Shown here: positions 1-9,262 of the stretch, piece by piece
Position numbering within the stretch: position 1 is the first letter of the stretch
Layout: each line of letters starts with the position of its first letter
Assembly (NCBI GenBank): GCA_039105265.1
Contig: JAPFFF010000007.1
Location: forward strand, 930,001-994,000
DNA from: Tritrichomonas musculus
Lineage: Eukaryota; Parabasalia; Tritrichomonadida; Tritrichomonadidae
Reading direction: 5' to 3'
Length of the DNA: 64,000 nt
Position numbers and translations under genes: made by a program
Notes under the pieces: model-generated
Seen by the model: the letters and a program-made list of their open reading frames with translations, nothing else
Told to the model about the DNA's origin: nothing
The model's database searches: none

Positions 1-63
1 CAAACTTTCTAAGTTTTGATATTTTAAATGAAATTAGATTCAATGCATCAATTCGCATAGTGC

Positions 64-129
64 TGGCATGCAACAACAACAACGACGACGACAACAACAA
101 CAACAAAAAAAAAAAAAAAAAAAAAAAAA
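64..129. repeat. CAA/CGA microsatellite followed by a poly-A tract
   Basis: A run of CAA and CGA/ACG triplets passes straight into about 24 consecutive A. It lies just past the stop of the ArfGAP gene, in the intergenic space at the left edge. It is simple-sequence DNA and no coding role is seen. Confidence 0.9.
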
Positions 130-201
130 GTATTGATTAATGATAGAAATATTATTTTATAATTTTTGCAACCGTTTTTAATATTATAAAAAATATTAAT
201 T

Positions 202-3054
202 TTATTTCAAATGATTTAACACTTCAAATAATAAAACATTATGATCATTCTGATTTGCTTCAATTTTGTTATTAATCTCAGGTAAAGTGTTATCTACTTC
301 ATTTTCTTCCTTTCTTTTCGCGAACTTTGGAAGAGACTTTTCCTTTTTCATAACTATCTCTTTAGTGTTTATTTCTTCTTGGCAATTATTTAATCCATTA
401 TTTACATTAGAGTTGTAATTCCAACCAATTTGAATATTTTCTTCATTACTTTGATCAACTCCAGGATTTATAAAAATGATTTCTTCAATTAATTTATCTT
501 CTTTATTTTTCTCTGTTTTTTTGTGTTGATCTGTTTTTTGAATATCTTTGAGAATTACTGGTTCCTCATGCTTTTTATCCATTTGATTTAGAGCAGAAAA
601 AATGTAGTCATTCTTAAATGGCGTTTGTGAATCTTCTGATTGATCCTCATTATCATTATTTTTTTTGGCAAATTTTGGAAGCGGTTTATTTGATTCAACT
701 TCTTCTTTTTCTCTTATTTGAGATGATGCATCTGTTTCAGTGATTATTTCTGGAGTTGTTTGATCTTCAACTCCAGGATTATAGAAAATAAGCTCTTCTT
801 CATTATTGATTTCTTTCTTTGCTTTTTTACTTATCCTTTTATTTTGTAAATCATTTAATACCTTTACTGGTTCTTTTTTCTCTTTAATATTATTTAAAAG
901 TTTGAATAAATTGTTGTTTTGTGAAGAAGAATATGAACTATGACGAGAAAGATCTAATAAGTGGGCTTCTAGTGACTCTTCGCTTTTTTCAATGTCTACT
1001 CCTTCGCCTATCCTTTTAGCGAACTTAGGTAGTGATTTGGTTCTTTCAAGAGGTTCATTATTTTCAAATTCTGTATTTTGGCTAGATTTATTTCCATCAT
1101 CTTCAAGTTGATCTTCGACTCCAGGGTTAATAAAAAGAATATCTTCGTCTGGAATGATTTCTTTGATTCTTTCTGGGTGTTGGCTAATCTTATTTTTCTT
1201 ATTTTCTTTTAGACGATTTAATGATTCTGTATTGCCCTTTTTTTTGTTTAAAAGTTCAAATATTGGATTAGTTCCACTTGAATTTGTTCCAAAATCGTTT
1301 TCTCGATTTTCAGTTTCGTCCTTTCGTAGAGCAAATTTTGGTAATATTTTATGTTTTTTAGCATCTCTGTTTTCTTCAGCATTCGAATTGTCATCTGTTT
1401 GTTGTGGAACACCTGAATTGTAGGAAATTGAATCTTGATTTGAAGATTCTATTTCGTTAGTTTTGACATTTAACTTGTTATCATATTGTTTATTTGGACA
1501 AATCGATGTCTCTTTCTTGTCTTGAATATGATTTAATACTTTGAATACTTCATTTGATTGGCTTGTAGGAGATGTATTATTTTCAAAGAGGTTAACTTTA
1601 TCTGATAAATTTTGGTCATGATCATTGTTATTTTCTTTTATCTTAGCAAACTTCGGAAGCACTTTTTTATTATCAGTGCTTTCTGGAGCTCTAGATGCAA
1701 TGCTGTTTTCATTTTCAATTTTGATTGACATTTCTCCTTCGTCTTCATTTTCAAAGGAGAAATCAATAATATCATCAGTATTGTTTTCACTTTTACTTGA
1801 ACTTTCTGAATCATTTTGAATCCCAACGACTTCAAGAAGACTTTTTATACTTGATTTTTGAGATTTTTTCATTTCTGAAATTGTTTTTTGTTTTTTGGTT
1901 TCATTTTCTTGCATGCTCTCTTCGATCTGTTCAGATTTTGTTTGCTTTGCAAATTTTGGCGGAAACGATGAGATACATGATTTTGAAAAATAGCTATTTT
2001 GATTTTGTTGATTGCTTGATAAAAGCATCGGATTAGTAGAGTTATTTAATGAATTAGATGATTGCTTTAAATCATAAAAAAATGCTTTATCATAATTGAT
2101 ATTCTGCTCTGAACTATTGTCTTCCTGCATTGTGGGCTTAATTCCAACAGCATTGAGAAGGTCATGAATATTGTTTTTCTGGTTTTCTCGTGTTAAATCT
2201 GGATTTTTTTCAAAATGGAATGAACAATCATCAGAGTTGTTTATGCTTTTTTCTTGGTTTTGATCTATGTTTTTAATAGTATCATTATTATCGTCAAAAT
2301 CTGCATTGATTTTATGTTCTGAATTTAAAAGCTTACTAAAAGTCGATAAATCAAACGAAGATATTTTCTTTGTTGGCTGTTCATTCGGATTAGAATTGAT
2401 TGGTCGAGCAAATTTTGACTGTATATTGCAGTGAGAATTTTTATTTAGGTGAGAAGAACTGTCAGTATGCGATTCATTATGATTAGTTGATAAAGAAAGC
2501 GGAAAAGAATTTAAAGATTTGTCGGTATCATTTGAAAGTTCAGATTTTGTGAAATTTTGTATTCCATTTTCATTTTGAGGAAATAGTGGATTATGATTTG
2601 AAATTACAACACTATGAATCTTTCTATTTCTATGAGTTATATCAACTCTATGATTCGAATCTGGCATTAAAAAGCTTATGTGTGGAGGTGGACCATCAGC
2701 AGCAAAAAGTTTAAGGACATATTTATCATAAATAAACTTCTCCATTGATTGCCTATCAGTTGATGATGGTCTCCCATTAGTTCCTATTAGTTTAGCCTCA
2801 TAATAATCATTTGCACGTTTATTCCCTACTTTTTTCATTACTTTATACTGTTGAGTACTCCATGTATCAAGAGTAACAGAGCGTACTAGAGTAATATGTG
2901 TGCCAAGATTTCGATGAATACCGCTACAATTGATACATATAAAAACGCCAAATGTCGTTGAAGCCCATGTTGGATGAGGTTTTTGACAGTCTGCACATAA
3001 TTGATTTTCTGAAAGATCGAGCAAACGTTTTACATAAGGTGCCACATCAGTCAT
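202..3054 (-). CDS. ArfGAP-domain protein with long disordered tail of repeated short motifs
   Basis: The 950-residue protein starts with an ArfGAP zinc-finger domain (about residues 5-125): C20-x2-C23-x16-C40-x2-C43 and the arginine finger R48 in GIHRNLG. Such domains speed GTP hydrolysis by Arf-family GTPases on membranes; the catalytic residues are present, so activity is likely (inference). Everything after about residue 130 is Asn/Ser/Lys/Glu-rich and looks disordered. In it short motifs recur: LPKFAK or close variants about seven times, FINPGVEDQ-like three times, and hydrophobic motifs such as LFKLLN and LLNAVGI. They come in a regular order in the last 450 residues and the final one, LFEVLNHLK, is the C-terminus. 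Domain order resembles SMAP/stromalin-like small ArfGAPs at the N-terminus only. A TCACTTG initiator-like site lies just upstream of the ATG. The motifs look like docking peptides, but the partner is unknown. Confidence 0.9.
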   Translation of the reverse strand: MTDVAPYVKRLLDLSENQLCADCQKPHPTWASTTFGVFICINCSGIHRNLGTHITLVRSVTLDTWSTQQYKVMKKVGNKRANDYYEAKLIGTNGRPSSTDRQSMEKFIYDKYVLKLFAADGPPPHISFLMPDSNHRVDITHRNRKIHSVVISNHNPLFPQNENGIQNFTKSELSNDTDKSLNSFPLSLSTNHNESHTDSSSHLNKNSHCNIQSKFARPINSNPNEQPTKKISSFDLSTFSKLLNSEHKINADFDDNNDTIKNIDQNQEKSINNSDDCSFHFEKNPDLTRENQKNNIHDLLNAVGIKPTMQEDNSSEQNINYDKAFFYDLKQSSNSLNNSTNPMLLSSNQQNQNSYFSKSCISSFPPKFAKQTKSEQIEESMQENETKKQKTISEMKKSQKSSIKSLLEVVGIQNDSESSSKSENNTDDIIDFSFENEDEGEMSIKIENENSIASRAPESTDNKKVLPKFAKIKENNNDHDQNLSDKVNLFENNTSPTSQSNEVFKVLNHIQDKKETSICPNKQYDNKLNVKTNEIESSNQDSISYNSGVPQQTDDNSNAEENRDAKKHKILPKFALRKDETENRENDFGTNSSGTNPIFELLNKKKGNTESLNRLKENKKNKISQHPERIKEIIPDEDILFINPGVEDQLEDDGNKSSQNTEFENNEPLERTKSLPKFAKRIGEGVDIEKSEESLEAHLLDLSRHSSYSSSQNNNLFKLLNNIKEKKEPVKVLNDLQNKRISKKAKKEINNEEELIFYNPGVEDQTTPEIITETDASSQIREKEEVESNKPLPKFAKKNNDNEDQSEDSQTPFKNDYIFSALNQMDKKHEEPVILKDIQKTDQHKKTEKNKEDKLIEEIIFINPGVDQSNEENIQIGWNYNSNVNNGLNNCQEEINTKEIVMKKEKSLPKFAKRKEENEVDNTLPEINNKIEANQNDHNVLLFEVLNHLK

Positions 3055-3064
3055 TATATTGAAT

Positions 3065-3071
3065 CAAGTGA
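3065..3071 (-). promoter_or_regulatory. Initiator-like element (TCACTTG) of the ArfGAP gene
   Basis: On the minus strand TCACTTG lies about 11-17 bases upstream of the ATG. Trichomonad core promoters are known to use an initiator of the type TCA-Y-W within about 20 bases of the start. Match and spacing are seen; function is inferred. Confidence 0.35.
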
Positions 3072-3857
3072 AAATTTTGGGTAATTAGGAAAAAATGATC
3101 TGATATTTAAAATTATTAAACGATTATTTTTTCAAATGGTATTTGTTTTTTTTTTTATCACAAAATAATTTTGAATAAAAAAATTCAAATACATAAAATA
3201 AAATAAGAATAATAATTTATTTTAAGAAAAAATACTGATTAATTGATTCTTTTTATTTATTGTAAATTATATAAAAAATGTTGATTTTAATACAAACTAA
3301 AGATATCTTAATTAAAATATTATATATATATTAATTAAGATATTATATATTATATATAATTATTTATTGATTTTGTTGTATATAAAATAAATAAAATGCA
3401 AAATAATTTTCAAGATATATTTATTCTTATCTTTGTGATGTTTAACTTCATAGTAAACAAATTTTTGTGAAGATAAAATTTCAATTTGAGATAAAAAGTT
3501 CATGATTTCAGTGAAGTTTTACCATCAAAAAAAAAAAAAAATAATATTTGAATTCATTTATTTAATTCTTTATTAATGCAGCTGAAATAAGGTTTCAAAA
3601 ATATGCTAATAGCAAAAAATGGCTACGTTGAATGACTTGGATATTTTTAATGTATAACACTTTTTCAAAGATACGTTTTTTATTTCAATTAGCAAAAAGT
3701 TTATCTATGAGATAAGGGGAACTTTTTTTAGCCCCCAAAAATTGAAAGGAAAAATGGCTGAAAAAATGTAAAAATGTGTTTTTTGCCCAACTTTTTTGAA
3801 AACTTTTTCAATTGAAAATAATCGAAATTTATTTAAAAAAAGAACAAAAAAAGCAAA
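3072..3857. other. AT-rich intergenic DNA, no gene seen
   Basis: This stretch between the ArfGAP promoter and the first inverted-repeat element holds TA-rich palindromes (around 3300-3365, TTAATTAA-type arms) and short A or T runs. No open frame of note and no RNA gene was recognised. Confidence 0.7.
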
Positions 3858-4105
3858 TTAAGGTACAAATCCAGTACGTTTAGTAACCGCAATTTTTTTT
3901 GACATTCTCAAAGAATAAGATGACATGTTAAATAAAAACCGATTATTTTCATCCATTTCATATAACATGTCATACTGTTTATATAAATTGTAAAATATGT
4001 GTCAAAAACAAACCTAGTCAATTTAAACTTTTTCAGAGACATGCAACTATTCAAACAATAAACGTTCTCCTATTCAAAAAAAAACGTACTGGATTTGTAC
4101 CTTAA
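3858..4105. mobile_element. Small inverted-repeat element (MITE) with TTAA or TA target site
   Basis: The ends are inverted copies beginning GGTACAAATCCAGTACGTT (3862 on) and ending in its complement (to 4101), flanked on both sides by TTAA (3858-3861, 4102-4105). Read the other way the target is TA and the element begins AGGTACAAATCC. TTAA would suggest piggyBac, TA would suggest Tc1/mariner; sequence alone does not decide. The 240-bp body has no coding capacity, so it needs a transposase from elsewhere. Its arms, including inner parts such as TTTAAACTTTTTC near the right end, match those of the 3.4-kb element at 21874-25284, so the two belong to one family. Confidence 0.8.
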
Positions 4106-4904
4106 AAATAAACATATATTTATGCTTAAAATAAAATTACAAAATATTAATGGATTATTTTTGGATGGGAATAAAATATGAATGTTTTAAAAAATTGAGA
4201 ATAAGTTAATTCAAAATATAATAAAAATTCAATTTATTTTTGGTCATATTATTTTAGTAACCTTAGAATTATCTCATTTTGTTCTTCGCCAAAAATTTAG
4301 GCGTCAAATTTTAACCTAATATTTTATATATGTATAAAATATAAATGAAAATGTTAAAACTGTTATATCATTGATGTATGACGACATTTTCCATTTTAAT
4401 AGCATTTCTTTTCATTTTCTGCTCTGCACAATAACTTGTTTATTAAATTTATAAGTAAAGACTATTAACCATTTATTGTTATAATTATTTCTACGATTAA
4501 TAAATTGATTCATAAATCATACTTTTGTTAAATTGATTTTTTTATGTTTTTTGATGAAGTAAAAAACTTTTGTTTTTAATATTTTGTGATGATGAATGAT
4601 TATATTTTTAAAATAATACTTAGATATATAAATAATTTTGAAATTGTTTTTGAAATATATTTGTTATTTATGGAGATAAATATAAATTAAATTATAAAAA
4701 ATACGTTATTTTAGCTCTCGCACATCTATTCATTCAAAAAGTTACAAAAATAGTATAAAAATGATCGTTAAGGAGAAAAATTTATTATATTTGACCAAAT
4801 CTTTTTCCGAAAAGCTATCTTTCAAAGTTTTATTCTATGAGTTCATTCAATATTGTTAAGTTTACAAAAAAAAAAGGAAACTAGTTCCTTAACATGAATA
4901 AATT
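4106..4904. other. AT-rich intergenic DNA, no gene seen
   Basis: No credible open frame, RNA gene or clear repeat was found between the small inverted-repeat element and the dispersed repeat copy that begins near 4905. Confidence 0.65.
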
Positions 4905-5434
4905 ATTATTTTTCATATTTTATCCTTTCAAATTTGATAACTCTAACCTAGAGGTTAAATTAATTTGTGGCCCAAGTATTGAGTTCGAAACTAAATATCT
5001 TTGCTTTTTTTTTATTTTTATATTAATTATGTTATTAAGTTTCATTTCGGCAATTTTTACATTTTAATACGTCTTTTCATTGAATTTTATAAAATTCCAA
5101 TTACGTCCGAAGGGTCAGATTACGGCATATTATAAGAGTAAAAAAAAAATCAGTCCTGAATTTTTTAATGCGAATAAATATATGGTGAAACAAAGTATAT
5201 ATAGCGATGAAAGCAAAATTTTGGGCCAATTTTTTTTTATAACACAAACTTTACTTTTTTGAGCTATATAATTAATTCATACTATTTTCATACATTTTTA
5301 ATTGTTTTTTAGTTTCTTATAATTAAATAAAACATATTTAAAATTAATAATTTATAAATTATATTGAGATAACGATATTTTGGAATTAAAATAAAATGCA
5401 TTGAAAAAGTTGGCTTTAGAACATTTTGAGGAAT
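4905..5434 (+). repeat. Dispersed repeat R1, longest copy
   Basis: The part from about 4912 to 5125 recurs in reverse orientation at about 22985-23200 (shared pieces include TGAGTTCGAAACTAAA and CCAATTACGTCCGAAGGG). The part from about 5172 to 5431 recurs in the same orientation at about 36570-36830, almost base for base. A short frame ending in a shared TGA (around 5260 and 36660) encodes the same last 25 or so residues in both 3' copies. That hints at the tail of an old element gene, but no family was recognised. The 3' edge abuts a cluster of hairpins. Confidence 0.75.
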
Positions 5435-5442
5435 ATTAAAAT

Positions 5443-5496
5443 ATTATTTTTTCTGAAAGATTTTCACTTTATCAATAATACTCAGAAAAAATAATC
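5443..5496. repeat. Hairpin 1 flanking the GC-rich foldback
   Basis: ATTATTTTTTCTGA pairs with TCAGAAAAAATAAT about 25 bases on. A similar stem-loop lies at 5686-5738, so the GC-rich foldback at 5518-5661 is bracketed by two related hairpins. Confidence 0.6.
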
Positions 5497-5517
5497 AAAT
5501 AACAATTATAAAAATGT

Positions 5518-5661
5518 AATCTTTTTATGTTACAAAATTTTTACCGATTCTTACCGCCAGCCGCGGGGTCTCGACTCGGCTTCGCTTCGCTCAGCCTCGC
5601 TCGACGCCCGCTAGGCGGTATGTATTCTCGGTAAAAATTATGTAAAAATATAAAAAGATTT
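5518..5661. repeat. GC-rich foldback element
   Basis: Imperfect arms of about 40 bases (AATCTTTTTATGTTAC, then TTTTTACCGATTCTTACCGCC on the left; GGCGGTATGTATTCTCGGTAAAAA and onward on the right) surround a GC-rich core with CG-rich triplets (GGCTTCGCTTCGCTCAGCC). The core is far richer in G+C than anything nearby. A decayed relative lies near 44155-44262. It is probably a small non-autonomous element or a structured repeat; no target-site duplication is clear. Confidence 0.65.
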
Positions 5662-5685
5662 GTTTTTTCAATTATTTTATTTAGA

Positions 5686-5738
5686 TTATTTTTTCTGAAT
5701 GATTTCCACTTTTTGAAGGTTCTTCAGAAAAGAATAAC
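5686..5738. repeat. Hairpin 2 flanking the GC-rich foldback
   Basis: ATTATTTTTTCTGA pairs imperfectly with TTCAGAAAAGAATAA. It is a close relative of the hairpin at 5443-5496 in direct orientation. Confidence 0.55.
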
Positions 5739-6937
5739 AATACTTTAGTTGATCCAATCATATATAAAACATATGAATAATTAATCATTAATCTGAAATG
5801 TTTTTGCCTTGAAATAATGAATTGAAATTTGGTGGTTCGCTTATTTTTTGAGAAAGTTCACTAAATAAGCATTCAAAAAAATCAGAAAAACAATCTACGC
5901 AAATTGCAGATTATATAATCTTTACCATGAAATTAATATTTTCTTACTCATCAGTTATAAAAAGCATTTCATGAATGAAATTATATTTTTAATTATGTAT
6001 GATTTTTGCCTATGATACGATTTAATTAGGTTTTTCACAAGTAGGTTTGAATTAATACTTTATTTTACCTGTTAAGATAAATATTTATCTCATTCTTAAT
6101 ATAATCTTTGAATTAAAAAAAAACTATTTATTTTTTTTTATTCAACTTCATATGAATATATGAATGCATTTCATTCCAGAATTGAACAATATATTTATGG
6201 GAGATGAGTTATTTGCCAAAGATTTGCCTTATTATCGATTTTACTAATAATCTAAGTATAATATATGATAAGAAGCAACATACCCTTATCCAGTGTATTG
6301 GTTATTCTAAAAATATTTTTAGATATATCAAAAAAAAAAAATTATTCTCCATATTTACCAATAATCATTGTACAGATTTAATGGTTCTTAGCTATGATTT
6401 CATAATAGCATTTTTTTTATCAATTTAAGATAGTATGATGACAAACATAAAATTAAAATCCAATAAAATATATGTTCATTGAGTTACCTCAAGTTGGCAA
6501 TTATTTGTTTAATATAATGAGTTCTTTTGTAGGAAATTTTGGTACTAAAGTTTTTTTGTAAATCGAGAAAGTCTTCTTATATGTTCATTTCACTCATTTT
6601 GAAAAAAGTGAACACAATTAAATCGCTCAGAAAAATTGAGAAATAGTTGGGTGCGAACAGAATATTTTTCTAACTTTTTCAAAATTATAAAACAACTTTT
6701 TCAAATAAAAAAAAATAGTTACAAATTTTCAAAATCAAAAATCTAAAAATATTAAAGAATGCAAAATGATGGTTTTGATGATTCAAAATCAAAATTGAAA
6801 AAAAAAAATCTTTTTTTTTTCAATTTTTGTATGCTTTTTCTTTTTTTTTTCAATATTTTTCAGATTATATTTAAATTTTTGATTTGGAGTTTTGAGTTAG
6901 AAAAGTTACATCGAAAATAATCTCTGAATTTTTAACT
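5739..6937. other. AT-rich intergenic DNA upstream of the Myb gene, no gene seen
   Basis: This stretch has A/T runs and TTTTTCAA-type repeats. One 74-codon open frame at 6204-6428 has no recognisable domain and an AT-driven composition, so it is not called. Confidence 0.65.
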
Positions 6938-6946
6938 TCACTTTTA
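6938..6946 (+). promoter_or_regulatory. Initiator-like element (TCACTTTTA) of the Myb gene
   Basis: TCACTTTTA lies about 10-19 bases upstream of the ATG at 6957. This matches the trichomonad initiator pattern TCA-Y-W in sequence and distance. It also supports the ATG at 6957 rather than the in-frame GTG at 6948. Confidence 0.45.
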
Positions 6947-6956
6947 GGTGATATTA

Positions 6957-7841
6957 ATGACATTATCCAGCGAAGCAATTAGCGCCAAGACAATTCCAAT
7001 GGGCCAAATACCAATTCTTCCTTCACCTTCATCTCATCCTTTTGAAAACTTTTCATCATTAGCAATTCCTCAACCAATACCAATCAAGCATCGCAAAAAG
7101 TTTTCTGCGGAAGAAGATGAAATTTTATCTGAAATGGTTGAAAAGTTTGGTCCCAAAAAATGGAATCGGATTGCTCAATATCTTCCATTTCGAACAGCTC
7201 GACAATGTCGTGATCGCTATTGCAATTATTTAGCTCCTGGGTTTTTCAATGGAGAATGGTTGCAAGAAGAAGATGATTTACTCTACGAAAAATATAAAGA
7301 AATTGGTCCTAAATGGGCTCAGATGAAAGCTTTCTTTAAAAATAGAAGTCCTAATTCTTTGAAAAACCGCTGGAATTATTTCGTATCTAAAATGCATCCT
7401 CAGGTTGAACCACCAAGTAAATCGCCAGATGAATCTCAAGAGCATTCTCCAAAAGAGACCATAGATGAAGAGGAAGATAAAGAAAAAAGTCCAAAAGGCA
7501 ATGAATCACCATCTGAAAATCTACTAGAAAAGCCTCCTGATGCTACAACTATAGCTTCCGATGACAAAAATAGTAGTATAAATGAGAAAGAAAAGAATTC
7601 TCAAGATTCTTTTAAAATATATTATGATATTTACATAAATCCACAAAACTTTAACTTCGGCTTCTTATCAAACAGCATTACAGATTTCAGAAGGACAGGT
7701 TTAAATGAAACTGATCTTGAAGAAATATATTCATTTCCTTCATTGTCGCAAGGTCCACTTATACCATTACACGCAGGTGAACCTGAAACATATGACTTAG
7801 GCGGATTGTCTTTTGATATTGGCTCACCAATACCATTTTAG
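6957..7841 (+). CDS. Two-repeat Myb-like DNA-binding protein
   Basis: The 294-residue protein carries two consecutive Myb/SANT repeats (about residues 45-145). The first runs from KKFSAEEDEIL through KKWNRIAQYL to RQCRDRYCNYL; the second from GEWLQEEDDLL through KWAQMKAFF to LKNRWNYF. The spaced tryptophans or aromatic substitutes and the recognition helices RTARQCRDRY and SPNSLKNRW are intact, so sequence-specific DNA binding is likely. Trichomonads have many short R2R3-type Myb proteins, some known to control iron-responsive genes or core promoters. The rest is an acidic, Ser/Pro/Glu-rich region and a tail with no known domain, possibly for activation (inference). ATG at 6957 is chosen; an in-frame GTG nine bases earlier is unlikely in a eukaryote. 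A second, shorter Myb gene lies at 35626-36168. Confidence 0.92.
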   Translation: MTLSSEAISAKTIPMGQIPILPSPSSHPFENFSSLAIPQPIPIKHRKKFSAEEDEILSEMVEKFGPKKWNRIAQYLPFRTARQCRDRYCNYLAPGFFNGEWLQEEDDLLYEKYKEIGPKWAQMKAFFKNRSPNSLKNRWNYFVSKMHPQVEPPSKSPDESQEHSPKETIDEEEDKEKSPKGNESPSENLLEKPPDATTIASDDKNSSINEKEKNSQDSFKIYYDIYINPQNFNFGFLSNSITDFRRTGLNETDLEEIYSFPSLSQGPLIPLHAGEPETYDLGGLSFDIGSPIPF

Positions 7842-9262
7842 CTAAGTTTGGCTAATGTTATTAAATTGAGCTCAATTTAGTTAGTTATAGAGATTAAAGT
7901 CCAAAAAAACATAAATCTTCATGTATATTTTTTTAATACATACTGAAATTTTTCGTTTTTAAGTTTAACTTTATTTCAAAGAAATAAAAAAGATTTTTTA
8001 GGTGAATTGAAAATTTCATAATATCTTTCAACCAAGCAAGATTTAAAAAGAATAAATAGGTTTTTTAAAAAAATGAAAATGATGAAATTAATAATATATC
8101 TTTGGATTTTATGTCCATATCTTTTTTTGGTCTAAAATATTAAAAAAAAAATGCTTGTTACTTTGAATAATTATTTTTTCAATATATCATATCACATCAT
8201 AAGATTTTTGTCTTTCAATTTGTGGTCACTTCACCTTTTTATATAAGTAATTGAGAGCATCATTTCATTTTAAAATTAAATGATTTCATTAGGGGTTTTC
8301 AAAAAAAATGATTAATTTATGCTTATATGGTGTTTATTTTTAAAATTATTTAATTATATTCAAAAAATAATTTTGAATAAAGCAAGAAATTCAAATCTTA
8401 TTGAATCCAAAAAAAAAATATTAAAATTTAAATATCTCAAGTATGAATAAATATTTTTATATGCATATTAGAATTTTCATTTTAATATCATTTATAAAGA
8501 TTATTGATTAGAATATATCAAATTAAATATCTTCTGTTTTAATCAAATACTCTATTATTGGTTTACTAAAATCCATTTTTTTAATATTCAAAATTGAGAG
8601 TTTGAAAATCAAATCAATATTGAAATGATAATTATTTTTTATTCAATATTTTTACCTGATTCAAAAAAATTGAAAATAATTTGGCCTATATAGATTATAT
8701 TTTCATTATTTGTGAAGGCTCAGTTAATATTTTGTATGCGTTATTTATAAGAAATATTGAAATAATAATTGAAAATCTATTCTTAAAGTTTTTTTATTTC
8801 TTTAAGATTTATCGATTATATTTAATTAATTCTCATGACAGTTAAGAAATCATTCATGACTTATTGGAAAAAGAAAGAAAATTTTTTTTCAATTTTATTA
8901 ATGAAAATCAAAATATTTAGTTATAAAGTTGATAACTGCTTGCTTCACATTATATAAAAATATTTTAATGTTATGATAAGTTCATTCTCATCAAAATCAA
9001 AAGTTAAAAAAAAAAAAATTTATTTTTCGCAATTATATGATTTCTCAAATAAATACTGATTCAATTTGATTTTTCCGAAGAAAAATTTGATATTACAAAA
9101 GGTAGAAGTTTGAATCTCAAAAAAAATAATTGACGCGTTTTCTTTTATAAAAGAATAGTTATAGGAAACAATAAAAAAATTCATTAAAATATAATTTCAG
9201 TTTTTATTAAATAGAATAAATAAATAAAATCATATTAATAATTTTTATAAAAATATTATCAA
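7842..9262. other. AT-rich convergent intergenic region, nothing recognised
   Basis: This lies between the convergent Myb (+) and coiled-coil (-) genes. Only A/T runs and low-complexity sequence were seen, with no repeat shared with other intergenic regions and no RNA gene. Confidence 0.65.

Noticed and set aside
4960-4985. GAGTTCGAAACT resembling a tRNA B-box
   Set aside because: No acceptor stem, A-box or anticodon arm can be folded around it, and it belongs to dispersed repeat R1.
5080-5262. 60-codon frame in repeat R1
   Set aside because: The end is shared with another copy, but the start is not; kept only as a feature of the repeat, not as a gene.
6204-6428. 74-codon frame in the intergenic region before the Myb gene
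   Set aside because: Composition follows the AT-rich DNA (Ile, Lys, Phe, Asn) and there is no domain or conserved neighbour.
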